The notes beneath the pieces were generated by a model. It made no database searches and was not told where the DNA came from. It worked only from the letters and a program-made list of their open reading frames with translations. DNA of 64,000 bases, taken from Parapedobacter sp035556095 (lineage in GTDB: Bacteria; Bacteroidota; Bacteroidia; Sphingobacteriales; Sphingobacteriaceae). Position 1 is the stretch's first letter; every line of letters begins with the position of its first letter. Where the stretch lies: positions 62,001 through 126,000 of the forward strand of contig NZ_DATMFT010000031.1 of assembly GCF_035556095.1 (NCBI RefSeq), written 5' to 3'. Of this stretch, positions 26,295 through 34,908 are shown one piece after another. A program made the translations under genes and the position numbers.

Positions 26295-27609
26295 GTGGTA
26301 TAATATATTGGCCATTATTGGTATAGTGCTATCATCTTCGTACGGCGCTGGTAGCCAGGAAGTGACCGGCCTATTCGCTTCGCGGGTAGAAAAAGAGGTT
26401 ACAAACAATGGCTTGGTATACCGTGTGGTGGTAAAGAATACAGTCAGTAATGACTCGGCGGTATACGCGCTGTTTATCCCCGAAGACGTAGATACCGTAC
26501 GTGGCGTTTTCGTCCATCAACACGGTTGCGGAATGGAAGGGCGAGGCATATCGACGGCATATGATGTACAATACCAGGCATTTGCCAAAAAATGGGGGCT
26601 TGCAATTGTAGGTCCTGATCTATACTATCAATCGGGATGCTATGAATGGCGTGACCCCAAATCGGGTTCCGGTCCATCGCTATTGGCTGCGCTTACCCAA
26701 ATAGGGGAGATGTCTCACCACCTAGAATTAGCCAATGTGCCGTGGTTACTTTGGGGGCACTCAGGTGGCGGCCACTGGGTGCTGGGCATGATGCGGGATT
26801 ATCCTGAAAGGATATTGGCCGCATTTTGTTATTCGCCCGCTTTCGACCCACAGTGGGACTATCCACAGGAAGCGCTGAAAATACCGGTAATGATTCGCCA
26901 TGCGGGTGCAAATGACAGCAATTCACCAAATGGGAAATGCTGGGCAACAGCAGTCAACACATTTCATCGATTGCGCGCAGCCGGCGGGCTGGCCAGTATA
27001 GCCTACACGCCTTATCAAAACCACAATTATAGCTTTGTGCGTTATATGGCGATTCCGTTTTATGAGTCGGCGTTGGCTAAGCGCCTTCCTGTGGACTCGC
27101 CTTCACATTCGTCCATGCGCGATATAAGTGAAGAAACCGGTTGGCTGGGTGATACCCTGTCGTTGAATACCTATAAATATACCGATTATCGGAAGGCACC
27201 TGGAGATTTATCTTGGTTGCCAGATTCGATGACAGCGGCGAAATGGAAAGAGTACGTCATCACAGGAACGGTAATTGATCGTACGCCACCCCCGGCGCCC
27301 TACGGGTTATCGAGTAAGCGTTTACACAATGTTGCTGTGGAATTGCGCTGGAAAGCAGACGCCGATGTGGAGTCGGGGATTAAACAGTTCAATATTTACA
27401 ACGGCAATCAGTTAATCGCCCGGTTTCCCGAACACGGCGTTTATCAACGTTTCGATACCAATGGAGATGATGCCGTACCAATGTCAGATTTGCCGGAGCT
27501 GAAAGCTGTGGTTATTTTGCCGCAAGGGGCGGCCAACGAGCTTTCGATTAGTACAGTCAACCATTTTGATCTTCCGTCTCCAAGAGTATCGTTCCAAGCA
27601 ATTGATTGA
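26284..27609 (+). CDS. Exported alpha/beta hydrolase (probable glycan esterase)
   Basis: A 441-aa protein with an N-terminal signal-like helix (ILAIIGIVLSSSYG). The alpha/beta-hydrolase marks are VHQHGCGMEGRG (oxyanion loop, ~77-87), the nucleophile elbow WGHSGGGHW with S160 and a later NHNYSFV histidine near residue 255. The last ~120 residues are a short fibronectin-like domain (HNVAVELRWKADADVESGIKQFNIY). It overlaps the GH99-like gene, so both products are probably made together. Acetyl or feruloyl/methyl esterase activity on the PUL substrate is the simplest reading, but a dienelactone-hydrolase-like or prolyl-oligopeptidase-like enzyme cannot be ruled out from sequence alone. Confidence 0.7.
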   Translation: MGNRWYNILAIIGIVLSSSYGAGSQEVTGLFASRVEKEVTNNGLVYRVVVKNTVSNDSAVYALFIPEDVDTVRGVFVHQHGCGMEGRGISTAYDVQYQAFAKKWGLAIVGPDLYYQSGCYEWRDPKSGSGPSLLAALTQIGEMSHHLELANVPWLLWGHSGGGHWVLGMMRDYPERILAAFCYSPAFDPQWDYPQEALKIPVMIRHAGANDSNSPNGKCWATAVNTFHRLRAAGGLASIAYTPYQNHNYSFVRYMAIPFYESALAKRLPVDSPSHSSMRDISEETGWLGDTLSLNTYKYTDYRKAPGDLSWLPDSMTAAKWKEYVITGTVIDRTPPPAPYGLSSKRLHNVAVELRWKADADVESGIKQFNIYNGNQLIARFPEHGVYQRFDTNGDDAVPMSDLPELKAVVILPQGAANELSISTVNHFDLPSPRVSFQAID

Positions 27610-27613
27610 GACC

Positions 27614-27748
27614 GTGAAATATATCGTGCTATATATTGTATGCACGCTACTGGTAGGGGCCTTTAATTCGTACACTACCCAAGCAGCGAGCTTGCTGCTC
27701 CCGGATGGGCGTCCCACTTCCGTCTTGTACAACGTGTACGCTCCTTGA
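27614..27748 (+). CDS. Possible small membrane/secreted peptide (44 aa)
   Basis: A GTG 4 bases after the esterase stop opens a 44-codon frame. Its product starts with a hydrophobic stretch (YIVLYIVCTLLVGAF) and a signal-peptidase-like TTQAAS, then a short tail ending YNVYAP. It ends about 30 bases before a terminator, as the last gene of PUL B would. There is no homologue I recognise and no strong ribosome site, so this may be chance. Confidence 0.25.
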   Translation: MKYIVLYIVCTLLVGAFNSYTTQAASLLLPDGRPTSVLYNVYAP

Positions 27749-27776
27749 TGTGCCTTAGATTTACCAATAACGAAGG

Positions 27777-27796
27777 GCCCCGTTTCGGGGCTTTTT
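27777..27796 (+). terminator. Intrinsic terminator of PUL B
   Basis: GCCCCG (27777-27782) and CGGGGC (27786-27791) form a perfect six-pair stem with a TTT loop, followed by a run of five T. It sits 168 bases after the esterase stop and ends the PUL B transcript. Confidence 0.85.
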
Positions 27797-27933
27797 GATA
27801 TTATTTTCCATTGCTTGTAGCGTTCCCCTAACTACCTCCGTTTATCCTTCGAACACGGTGCCAAATGCCTTTGCCTTTTACGAACAACATCGGAATGTTG
27901 GTGCCGGCTAAATAATTGACAATGATTCATGAA

Positions 27934-27966
27934 ACATGCATCAGCAATGGACTGATGTATGTTTTA
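27934..27966 (+). terminator. Second hairpin with T-run, 140 bases after the PUL B terminator
   Basis: Bases 27934-27944 pair with 27952-27962 over eleven positions (one G-U), with a seven-base loop, then TTTTA. It could be a second terminator, the 3' end of a small RNA lying between the two hairpins, or a leader structure of the outer-membrane protein gene starting at 28009. A smaller perfect hairpin (CAACAT/ATGTTG, 27885-27900) lies just before it. Confidence 0.45.
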
Positions 27967-28008
27967 TGACGACTAAAAAAGCTAAACAACTAAATAACTA
28001 AGAACTAA

Positions 28009-28710
28009 ATGAAACGTCTCCACGCCCGAATCACTGGATTAATCATCGCAATGTTTATCTTTTCCATCCCTAGCCAAGCCCAAACGATCGTTGGCATACG
28101 TGCAGGAGTGAATTTTTCCAGTGTCAGTTTCGTCGATGACGCCGGTGAGCGTCAGCCTACCGAAATGATACCACGTGTGCAGGCTGGGCTCACCGTAGAT
28201 ATCCCTTTGGCGATGGGGCTCTACCTGCAGCCCGCAGCCATGTACGTAGGGAAGGGGTTTAAACAAAATGGTGGTGGGTTAGCGGATGCAGACAAAGAAT
28301 TCCGGGCCGCTGCGGCTTATGTCGAGGTGCCGCTCCATCTACTTTATAAACTATGGACCGGTGCCGGAAACCTGCTAGTCGGTGCAGGCCCCTATGTGGG
28401 CTATGGGCTTGGCGGGAAATGGGAAGCTGAGGGGCAGGTAGCGGTTGGCGACATTATACTCACCGAAAGCCGTGGCGACGTCATTTTCAGGAATGATGTT
28501 GCAGACGGTGAATTTGGCAATTACCTCTATGGGAAACCTTGGGATTATGGCGCGAACGTCATTGTGGGATATCAATTTACGCCAAGATTTACACTACAGC
28601 TCCACGGTCAGTTTGGTGTCGCCAATTTAACGCCGGATGTAGACGGTAAGAACCCGGGGGGCAGTATGCGCAATAAAGGATACGGTATCTCCATTGGCTA
28701 TGGATTCTAG
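28009..28710 (+). CDS. Outer-membrane beta-barrel protein (PorT/OMP_b-brl_2 type)
   Basis: A 233-aa protein with signal peptide ending IPSQAQ and the pattern of small porin-like barrels: TIVGIRAGVNFSSVSF at the start, alternating aromatic/Gly strands (VGAGPYVGYGLGGKW, VIVGYQFTPRFTLQLHGQFG) and a final strand ending in aromatic GYGF. Proteins of this family are abundant in Bacteroidota; most have no known specific substrate. It stands alone between two hairpins upstream and a minus-strand gene downstream, so it is probably monocistronic. Confidence 0.85.
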   Translation: MKRLHARITGLIIAMFIFSIPSQAQTIVGIRAGVNFSSVSFVDDAGERQPTEMIPRVQAGLTVDIPLAMGLYLQPAAMYVGKGFKQNGGGLADADKEFRAAAAYVEVPLHLLYKLWTGAGNLLVGAGPYVGYGLGGKWEAEGQVAVGDIILTESRGDVIFRNDVADGEFGNYLYGKPWDYGANVIVGYQFTPRFTLQLHGQFGVANLTPDVDGKNPGGSMRNKGYGISIGYGF

Positions 28711-28730
28711 TGGCCGGCGGACTTCTAACA

Positions 28731-29201
28731 TTATGCAATATTGGTAATTTGGTATATCGTGCCATTGAATACGATTTGCTCGCCTGTTTTCACGCCGATC
28801 AACAGTTGGCCCAACGGTGATGCGGGCGAAATCACCCAGTAGGACATCCCGTCGGCCTGTAGCTGGCCGATGCTGATGGCGATAAAAAAGATGCCGTGAT
28901 TTGTTACCACTAAGCTGCCTAGTCTCGCAGGTCCACCATCTACACGGGTATCCAAGTTAGCTAGTACCTGGTCCATACGTTTTGCTTCTGCCAGTAGTTG
29001 CTGATGGCGGGTCAATTCCTGTTGCATCATTTCACGTGTGGTTTCAAATTTATCGCCGGCACTACTTTTTGTGTCGTCCGAAGCCGCTTCGCTTGCTGAG
29101 GCTATTGCCTGCCGGGCATTATCGATCCGCTGATCTACATATTTCTTACATGCTGCCAACAGTGAAATTTTCGAGGCGTCGCCGGATTTTTTTTCATCCA
29201 T
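28731..29201 (-). CDS. GreA/GreB-like C-terminal domain protein
   Basis: A 156-aa cytoplasmic protein. The first ~100 residues are mostly helical and charged (coiled-coil-like, including TREMMQQELTRHQQLLAEAK). The last ~55 form the FKBP-like fold seen at the C-terminus of transcript cleavage factors: GSLVVTNHGIFFIAISIGQL, VISPASPLGQLLIG and TGEQIVFNGTIYQI. Members of this Bacteroidota family are often mislabelled 3-oxoacyl-ACP synthase. The acidic tip of the GreA coiled coil is not evident, so cleavage-factor activity is doubtful; an RNA-polymerase secondary-channel regulator is a fair guess. It converges with the porin-like gene, 20 bases apart. Confidence 0.75.
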   Translation of the reverse strand: MDEKKSGDASKISLLAACKKYVDQRIDNARQAIASASEAASDDTKSSAGDKFETTREMMQQELTRHQQLLAEAKRMDQVLANLDTRVDGGPARLGSLVVTNHGIFFIAISIGQLQADGMSYWVISPASPLGQLLIGVKTGEQIVFNGTIYQITNIA

Positions 29202-29398
29202 GAGTTTATTTTCGCTTCTTATAGTTTTCTAATTCCCCAATCCGTGGTGAATATAGGTAAAAAGTGACTATTGTTTCTTAATTGTTCGTATTCAATAGGT
29301 TATCAGCTTCATGCACTATCCGGAATTGCGCTCAAGGCTCAAGGTCTTAACCTTGAAGTTTAAAAAAAATTAAGTTTTTTTAATCCAAAAAAAAATTC

Positions 29399-29426
29399 TT
29401 GGTTATTAAAATAAAATATATATTTG
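29399..29426 (+). promoter_or_regulatory. Probable Bacteroidota-type promoter of PUL C
   Basis: TTG at 29399-29401 and TATATTTG at 29419-29426 (a perfect TAnnTTTG) lie 17 bases apart, matching the sigma-ABfr -33/-7 pattern. The start would fall near 29433, about 350 bases before the susC ATG. Confidence 0.55.
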
Positions 29427-29504
29427 TCTACGACAAGCCGGTGATGCCTAGTTATCAAATCGATTGACCATCATCACTTGCCAATTAAAATAACCAACAA
29501 ACAT

Positions 29505-29594
29505 ATGGAGAAACACAGACACATTTCAATCCTTGTATTGCAAACGCAATTTCCGGATACCATTTCCAAAATCAGTAATCTTTTAGACGGTTAG
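29505..29594 (+). CDS. Possible 29-aa leader peptide of PUL C
   Basis: An ATG 80 bases after the predicted promoter opens a frame of 29 codons beginning MEKHRHISILVLQTQ and ending LLDG. It could be a translated leader in the long untranslated region, or chance; no biased codon run is seen that would explain attenuation. Confidence 0.25.
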   Translation: MEKHRHISILVLQTQFPDTISKISNLLDG

Positions 29595-29783
29595 ATGCCC
29601 AAGCGTCGCTTTCCCCGTTTATTGTAAGTTGTCGGGAGGCAGCGCCGCATTTCAGCCTGAAAAATCTGCATACGCTATACGTGCGGTTGCATGCTAGATC
29701 GATGCTTAGTATGGTGTTGCTTGTACTGTCTGGTGCAAGCAAACTAGGAGTGTATTCGCTTTTTTAACAACCATTTAGATATT

Positions 29784-32700
29784 ATGAGAATTATTGGGAT
29801 TTTATTTTTATTGCTATTGCACGGTGTGAGCATGGCTCAAACCAAGCGCGTTTCGGGGGTCGTAAAAGACGCCGGAGACGGAACTCCGCTTGCCGGCGTC
29901 AGTTTAACGGTGCAGGGTAAAGCAATCGCTACACAAACCGATGCCAACGGGGAGTTTTCACTTGAGGCGGCCGTTGGTGACACGTTGGTTTTCTCCTTTG
30001 TGGGAAAGCTTCCTGCACATGAGGCGGTAGGGGACCGTAACGTGTTGGAAATTATGTTATACGATGACGAGAGCCAGCTGGATGAAGTTACCGTTGTGGC
30101 TTTCGGTACCCAGAAGAAAACCAGTGTAGTCGGGTCGATCACCACGGTAAAGGCGTCCGACTTGAGGGTGCCGTCTTCCAACTTGACCAGTTCATTCGCT
30201 GGCCGTATTCCGGGTATGGTTTCGTTCCAAACCACGGGTGAACCGGGTGCAGATAATGCCCAGTTCTTTATCCGCGGGGTTACCACATTTGGTTACCAAA
30301 CATCGCCGCTTATTTTGATTGATGGCTTCGAGGCCACGACAGACGCACTGGCACGGCTCCGTCCGGATGATATCGAAAGTTTCTCTATTCTGAAAGATGC
30401 GTCGGCCACGGTACTTTATGGTGCACGTGGAGCGAACGGTATAATTATGATCACAACGAAGTCGGGGCGCGAGGGGCCGGTGCAGGTAAATGCACGGGTC
30501 GATTTTAACGTGAGTTCGCCGGTGCAGATGACCAAGCTACTCGACGGGGTGGAGTATATGCAGCTTTACAACGAAGCGCGGATTACCCGCGATCCGCTAT
30601 TGGGCGCTTACTACTCCCAGCAAAAGATTCAATCAACCATCGATGGCGTGAGCCCGATGTTGTTTCCGAATGTGGACTGGCATGAAACACTCTTCAATAA
30701 GTCTACGAATAATGCCAAGGCGAATGTGAATCTCTCCGGCGGCGGGCAAGTAGCCAACTACTACGTTTCTGCGGGTTGGGAAAAAGAAACCGGACTGCTG
30801 AAGGTGGATAACCGCAATAACTTCAATAACAACATTGATATTAACCGGGCATTTATCCGGTCCAATGTTATTTTCAAGTTAACGCCGACCACAACACTGG
30901 ATACCCGGATTCAAGGACAGTTCGAGCGGTATAATGGCCCATGGGCTTCGGCTACCGATATTTTCTACGAAATCATGTGGAGTAACCCAGTCGATTTTCC
31001 AGCCGTTTATGAGCCTGATGCGGCCAACGAGTTCGCCAACCACACGCTGTTCGGCAATACGTGGGTCGGTGGTGGCATGAAACCTAACCCCTACGCATCT
31101 ATGGTTAGAGGGTACAACGATCGTAATGAAAGCCGGTTGACCACCCAGGCGACGTTGATGCAGGACTTCGACTTCATTACCGAAGGATTAAAATTTCAAG
31201 GCCGTATCTCAGCCAATATCTGGAGTCAGTATCAGAGCTTACGTACGTACAGTCCGTTCTTCTACTCGTTGCAGGATTATAACCAGGTAACGGGAGACTA
31301 TACCTTGTATTCGCTGAATCCAAATGCGGGGTCCGTCTTCCTAGGAAATGTTGAACCCGGAAGAAATGCCGATGGTCATTATTATTTTGAAGGCCGATTG
31401 AATTGGGATCGCGTGTTTGGTAAACACACCGTAGGTTTGATGACGGTGGGGATGATGGAAGAAAAACTCTTAACTGCCGGTAATAGCACATCGATTTACG
31501 AAACCTTGCCCGAACGCAATATGGGGAACTCCGGACGGGCTACTTACGATTTCGATAACCGCTATTTCTTCGAGTTTGCTTACGGATTCAATGGGTCAGA
31601 AAAATTCGATGGTTCCAAGCGGTACGGGTTTTTCCCGTCAGTGGGTGGTGGCTGGATGGTTTCCAACGAAAAGTTCTTCGAGCCTGCAACGGACATCTTC
31701 AGTACGCTGAAGCTCCGTGCTACCTGGGGGTTGGTTGGAAACGATGCCATCGCCGAACGTAAGGACCGCTTCTTCTACCTTTCTGATATCGGCCTCCAGG
31801 GCGGTACCAATACCACTGCGAACGGATATCGTTGGGGAACCAATTTCATGAATGCTTATAGCGGATATTACATAAACCGGTATGCTAACGCTGACATCAC
31901 TTGGGAGGTGTCTGAAAAATACAATTTAGGTTTAGAAGTCGGCTTGTTCAATGAAGCGTTGAAAATTGAGGGTGATTTCTTTCGGGATATACGCAGCAAT
32001 ATTTATATGGTACGCCAGAACTTTCCTTCGACAGCGGGCTTGGAAGCCAGTATTAGCGGCAACGTGGGTAAAGCGTTGTCTCAGGGCTTCGATGGATCCA
32101 TCACGTACCAACATTTCTTCAACAACGAGTTTTGGCTCAACGGACGCGCTAACTTTACCTATGCCACGAACGAATATTTGGAACTGGATGAGCGCGACTA
32201 TGCTGATAGGTACCTGAGCAGATTGGGGCATAACATTAACCAACAATGGGGTTTGGTGGCCGAACGTCTGTTTGTGGACGAAGCGGAAATCGCTAATTCA
32301 CCTCGTCAAGATTTCGGTGAGTACATGGCGGGCGATATCAAGTATAAGGACGTCAACGGCGACGGTGTGATCAATGGAAACGATGAAGTGCCATTGGGTT
32401 TTCCAACGGTGCCGGAAATCCAATACGGTTTCGGTTTGTCTGCCGGCTATAAACGGTTTGATTTCTCGTTCTTCTTCCAAGGAAACGATCGGGTGTCTTT
32501 TTTCATCAATCCGGGCGTAGGTGGCGGGAATGATAACGACGAGGGAATTGCTCCCTTTGTGCTTCGTCGGAATGCGCTGGAAGTGGTGGCAAGGGATTAT
32601 TGGACTGAAACCAATCCGAATGTGCACGCATTCTGGCCGAGGTTGTCTACGGAGCCAATAGACAATAACCTTCGGCAATCGTCGTGGTGGTTACGAGACG

Positions 32701-32912
32701 CTTCATTTCTACGTTTGAAAAGCGTGGAACTTGGCTATAGCCCCAAAGGGCTTAAACGTATTGGCCTGGGCGAGGGTACACGCATCTATGTAAGTTCGGA
32801 AAACCCATTGGTGTTCAGTAGCTTTAAGTTGTGGGATCCAGAGATGGGTAGGCGTGGATTACGTTATCCACCCAATAAAAGGTTTAACATAGGAATTCAG
32901 TTGTCTCTATAA
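29784..32912 (+). CDS. SusC-family TonB-dependent glycan receptor
   Basis: A complete 1042-aa SusC with a short signal peptide (LFLLLLHGVSMAQ), a carboxypeptidase-regulatory-like domain (~20-95), the VTVVAFGTQKKTSVVGSIT hallmark, the plug (FFIRGVTTFGYQTSPLILIDG, DASATVLYGARGANGIIMITT) and the barrel ending NIGIQLSL. It heads PUL C, whose order susC-susD-DUF4959-DUF4998 matches PUL A. The C-terminal ~140 residues are closely similar to the partial receptor at the left edge (WPRLS, SSWWLRDASFLRLKSVELGY, WDPEMG). It is expected to import oligosaccharides; no enzyme follows in this locus, so it probably depends on enzymes encoded elsewhere, perhaps PULs A/B. Confidence 0.97.
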   Translation: MRIIGILFLLLLHGVSMAQTKRVSGVVKDAGDGTPLAGVSLTVQGKAIATQTDANGEFSLEAAVGDTLVFSFVGKLPAHEAVGDRNVLEIMLYDDESQLDEVTVVAFGTQKKTSVVGSITTVKASDLRVPSSNLTSSFAGRIPGMVSFQTTGEPGADNAQFFIRGVTTFGYQTSPLILIDGFEATTDALARLRPDDIESFSILKDASATVLYGARGANGIIMITTKSGREGPVQVNARVDFNVSSPVQMTKLLDGVEYMQLYNEARITRDPLLGAYYSQQKIQSTIDGVSPMLFPNVDWHETLFNKSTNNAKANVNLSGGGQVANYYVSAGWEKETGLLKVDNRNNFNNNIDINRAFIRSNVIFKLTPTTTLDTRIQGQFERYNGPWASATDIFYEIMWSNPVDFPAVYEPDAANEFANHTLFGNTWVGGGMKPNPYASMVRGYNDRNESRLTTQATLMQDFDFITEGLKFQGRISANIWSQYQSLRTYSPFFYSLQDYNQVTGDYTLYSLNPNAGSVFLGNVEPGRNADGHYYFEGRLNWDRVFGKHTVGLMTVGMMEEKLLTAGNSTSIYETLPERNMGNSGRATYDFDNRYFFEFAYGFNGSEKFDGSKRYGFFPSVGGGWMVSNEKFFEPATDIFSTLKLRATWGLVGNDAIAERKDRFFYLSDIGLQGGTNTTANGYRWGTNFMNAYSGYYINRYANADITWEVSEKYNLGLEVGLFNEALKIEGDFFRDIRSNIYMVRQNFPSTAGLEASISGNVGKALSQGFDGSITYQHFFNNEFWLNGRANFTYATNEYLELDERDYADRYLSRLGHNINQQWGLVAERLFVDEAEIANSPRQDFGEYMAGDIKYKDVNGDGVINGNDEVPLGFPTVPEIQYGFGLSAGYKRFDFSFFFQGNDRVSFFINPGVGGGNDNDEGIAPFVLRRNALEVVARDYWTETNPNVHAFWPRLSTEPIDNNLRQSSWWLRDASFLRLKSVELGYSPKGLKRIGLGEGTRIYVSSENPLVFSSFKLWDPEMGRRGLRYPPNKRFNIGIQLSL

Positions 32913-32924
32913 TACTAAAAGAAG

Positions 32925-34886
32925 ATGAAGACGTTTTTGAAAGTTGGGTTAGTGGTGTGTGCAACGCTATTGTCGCAGTCGTGTACCAAGTATCTCGATG
33001 TGGTTCCAGACAACACCATGACCTTGGAAGATCTCTTTGATACGCGGGAAACAGCGTATGAAGCTTTGGCGCGGGTGTACAGCTACATCCCTCGCGTTGA
33101 TGATACTCATTTAACGACCTGGACGCTAGGTGATGAGTTTGTCGGCAGACTAGACCTCAATAATAACACCGGTAACCTGAGGGCCATGCGTATCATGCGC
33201 GGCCTGCAGAGCGCCACCAATCCGCAACTCGGTACTTGGTCGGGCACCGAGGGGGCAAGAAGCCTGTATGACGGTCTCCGTCAATGTGACGTGTTTCTGC
33301 AAAACATTAATAATGTGCGGGATATGTCTGACCTGGAAAAGGCTGAATGGGCCGCCCAGGTAACCTTCCTGAAAGGATACTATGCGTTTTTACTGGTGCG
33401 GCAATACGGACCGATTGTACTTCCAACGAAAATGGTTTCGCCAGAAGCCTCGAAAGAAGAATTGTTCTTACCGCGCTCTAAGGTGGAGGATTGCTTCAAT
33501 TACATCCTTGCGCTGATGGATGAGGCGATCCCTAATCTTACGGAAAGGGCCACCGAGAGTAACATGGGACAGGTGGATCAGGTCGCGGCAAAAGCCATCA
33601 AAGCACGGGTGCTGTTTTACCGTGCCAGCCCGTTCTTCAATGGAAACCAGGAGTATTTCGGAGATTTCGTGGACCATGACGGACAGCCCTTTTTCCCACT
33701 CCAGTATGATAATGAGAAATGGAAACAAGCGCTAGACGCGATCAATGAATCCATTGCACTTTGCGAGCAGAATGGTTTGCGCCTTTACCATTTTGAAAAA
33801 GAACCCTTTATTTACGACCGGGAGGCCTTTTCGACAAATGAAGAGAACATGCGTACATTATATGATTTGCGTATGGTGATATGCGACCCTTGGAATAGGG
33901 AGCTGGTATGGGGATTTTCAAATCACAATTATTATGGGCAGGGTGAATTGGCTCACTCCACAAATATTCGTCTTCCGGCTGGCTATGGCGATGGGGTGAT
34001 AAATACAGCAGAGTTTTCATGGCAATGGATGGCGGCTACCTATAAGATGGTTGAACGGTATTACACCCGCAACGGACTACCTATTGATGAGGATTTGACC
34101 TACAATACGGCTACTATGCACGAACTCACCCAAACCCCGGGGCTGCTTGATCCTGAATATGCCGAGTTAAACGGTATCATGCAGCCAGGTGCCGAGACCA
34201 TCAACATGTATCTCAACCGTGAACCCCGTTTTTATGCCAATTTAGGGATTACCGGTGGGTTTTGGAGAGCACACACTGTACGGATAAACACGATGATGTA
34301 TAACGGAGCCGACGGTGGGTACAACTCGTCTACACATGCCACCGACTTTTTGACTACCGGTATCGGTGTACAGAAGTTAATACATCCCGAGTCGCAGTCA
34401 GCCGCTTGGCAGCGGGTTATCCGTTTCCCTTATCCACTGGTACGGATGGCGGATCTGTACCTCATGAAGGCCGAAGCACTCAACGAATACAGCGGCCCTA
34501 GCCAAGAGGTATATGACGCGGTGAACTTGGTTCGCGAACGCGCAGGTATTCCTGATGTTGAAGTGGTATGGTCGGATGCCGGCTTGGCAAAAACGGTTAA
34601 CAAGCACCGTACGAAGGAAGGTATGCGCGATATCATTCTTGAGGAGCGATCAGTTGAGCTCGCTTTTGAAGGGCAGCATTTCTGGGACATGTGGAGGCAC
34701 AAGCGTGCCGTTGCAGAATTTTCATCACCGGTGTGGGGGTGGACGCATACAGGCACCACAGGTGAATCGTTCTTTGCGCTCGAGGTTAAACAGGCTCGGC
34801 GGTTTACCATTACCGATTACCTGTGGCCCATTGATTTGGAAGAAATGAATACAAACGGAAATCTGATCCAAAACCCGGGATGGTAA
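32925..34886 (+). CDS. SusD/RagB-family glycan-binding lipoprotein
   Basis: A 653-aa lipoprotein with lipobox LLSQSC and mature start CTKYLDVVPDN, partner of the SusC 12 bases upstream. SusD marks: AEWAAQVTFLKGYYAFLLVRQYGPIV, AIKARVLFYRASPFFNGN, VRMADLYLMKAEALNEYSGP and LEERSVELAFEGQHFWDMWRHKRA near the end. It lines up with the PUL A SusD over its whole length (same YLD-VPDN start, same ASPxFNGN and EYSGPS/EVDGPS segments), so the pair arose by duplication. The final residues (LWPIDLEEMNTNGNLIQNPGW) are also shared in pattern with PUL A. Confidence 0.96.
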   Translation: MKTFLKVGLVVCATLLSQSCTKYLDVVPDNTMTLEDLFDTRETAYEALARVYSYIPRVDDTHLTTWTLGDEFVGRLDLNNNTGNLRAMRIMRGLQSATNPQLGTWSGTEGARSLYDGLRQCDVFLQNINNVRDMSDLEKAEWAAQVTFLKGYYAFLLVRQYGPIVLPTKMVSPEASKEELFLPRSKVEDCFNYILALMDEAIPNLTERATESNMGQVDQVAAKAIKARVLFYRASPFFNGNQEYFGDFVDHDGQPFFPLQYDNEKWKQALDAINESIALCEQNGLRLYHFEKEPFIYDREAFSTNEENMRTLYDLRMVICDPWNRELVWGFSNHNYYGQGELAHSTNIRLPAGYGDGVINTAEFSWQWMAATYKMVERYYTRNGLPIDEDLTYNTATMHELTQTPGLLDPEYAELNGIMQPGAETINMYLNREPRFYANLGITGGFWRAHTVRINTMMYNGADGGYNSSTHATDFLTTGIGVQKLIHPESQSAAWQRVIRFPYPLVRMADLYLMKAEALNEYSGPSQEVYDAVNLVRERAGIPDVEVVWSDAGLAKTVNKHRTKEGMRDIILEERSVELAFEGQHFWDMWRHKRAVAEFSSPVWGWTHTGTTGESFFALEVKQARRFTITDYLWPIDLEEMNTNGNLIQNPGW

Positions 34887-34908
34887 TCATCCCCAACATG
34901 AGAGAGTT

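Larger units (their letters stand above)
29202..29783 (+). other. 582-base divergent region upstream of PUL C
   Basis: It holds a CTCAAGG heptamer repeated back to back (29331-29344) that runs into a short inverted repeat (29340-29355), an A/T-rich inverted repeat at about 29360-29382, a probable promoter (29399-29426), a possible 29-codon leader frame and an unstarted open frame at 29624-29767. Transcription should start about 350 bases before the susC start, leaving an unusually long untranslated leader. Confidence 0.55.

Noticed and set aside
28731..29201. 3-oxoacyl-ACP synthase (a frequent automatic name for this family)
   Set aside because: The protein is 156 aa, lacks the thiolase fold and has a GreA-type C-terminal domain.
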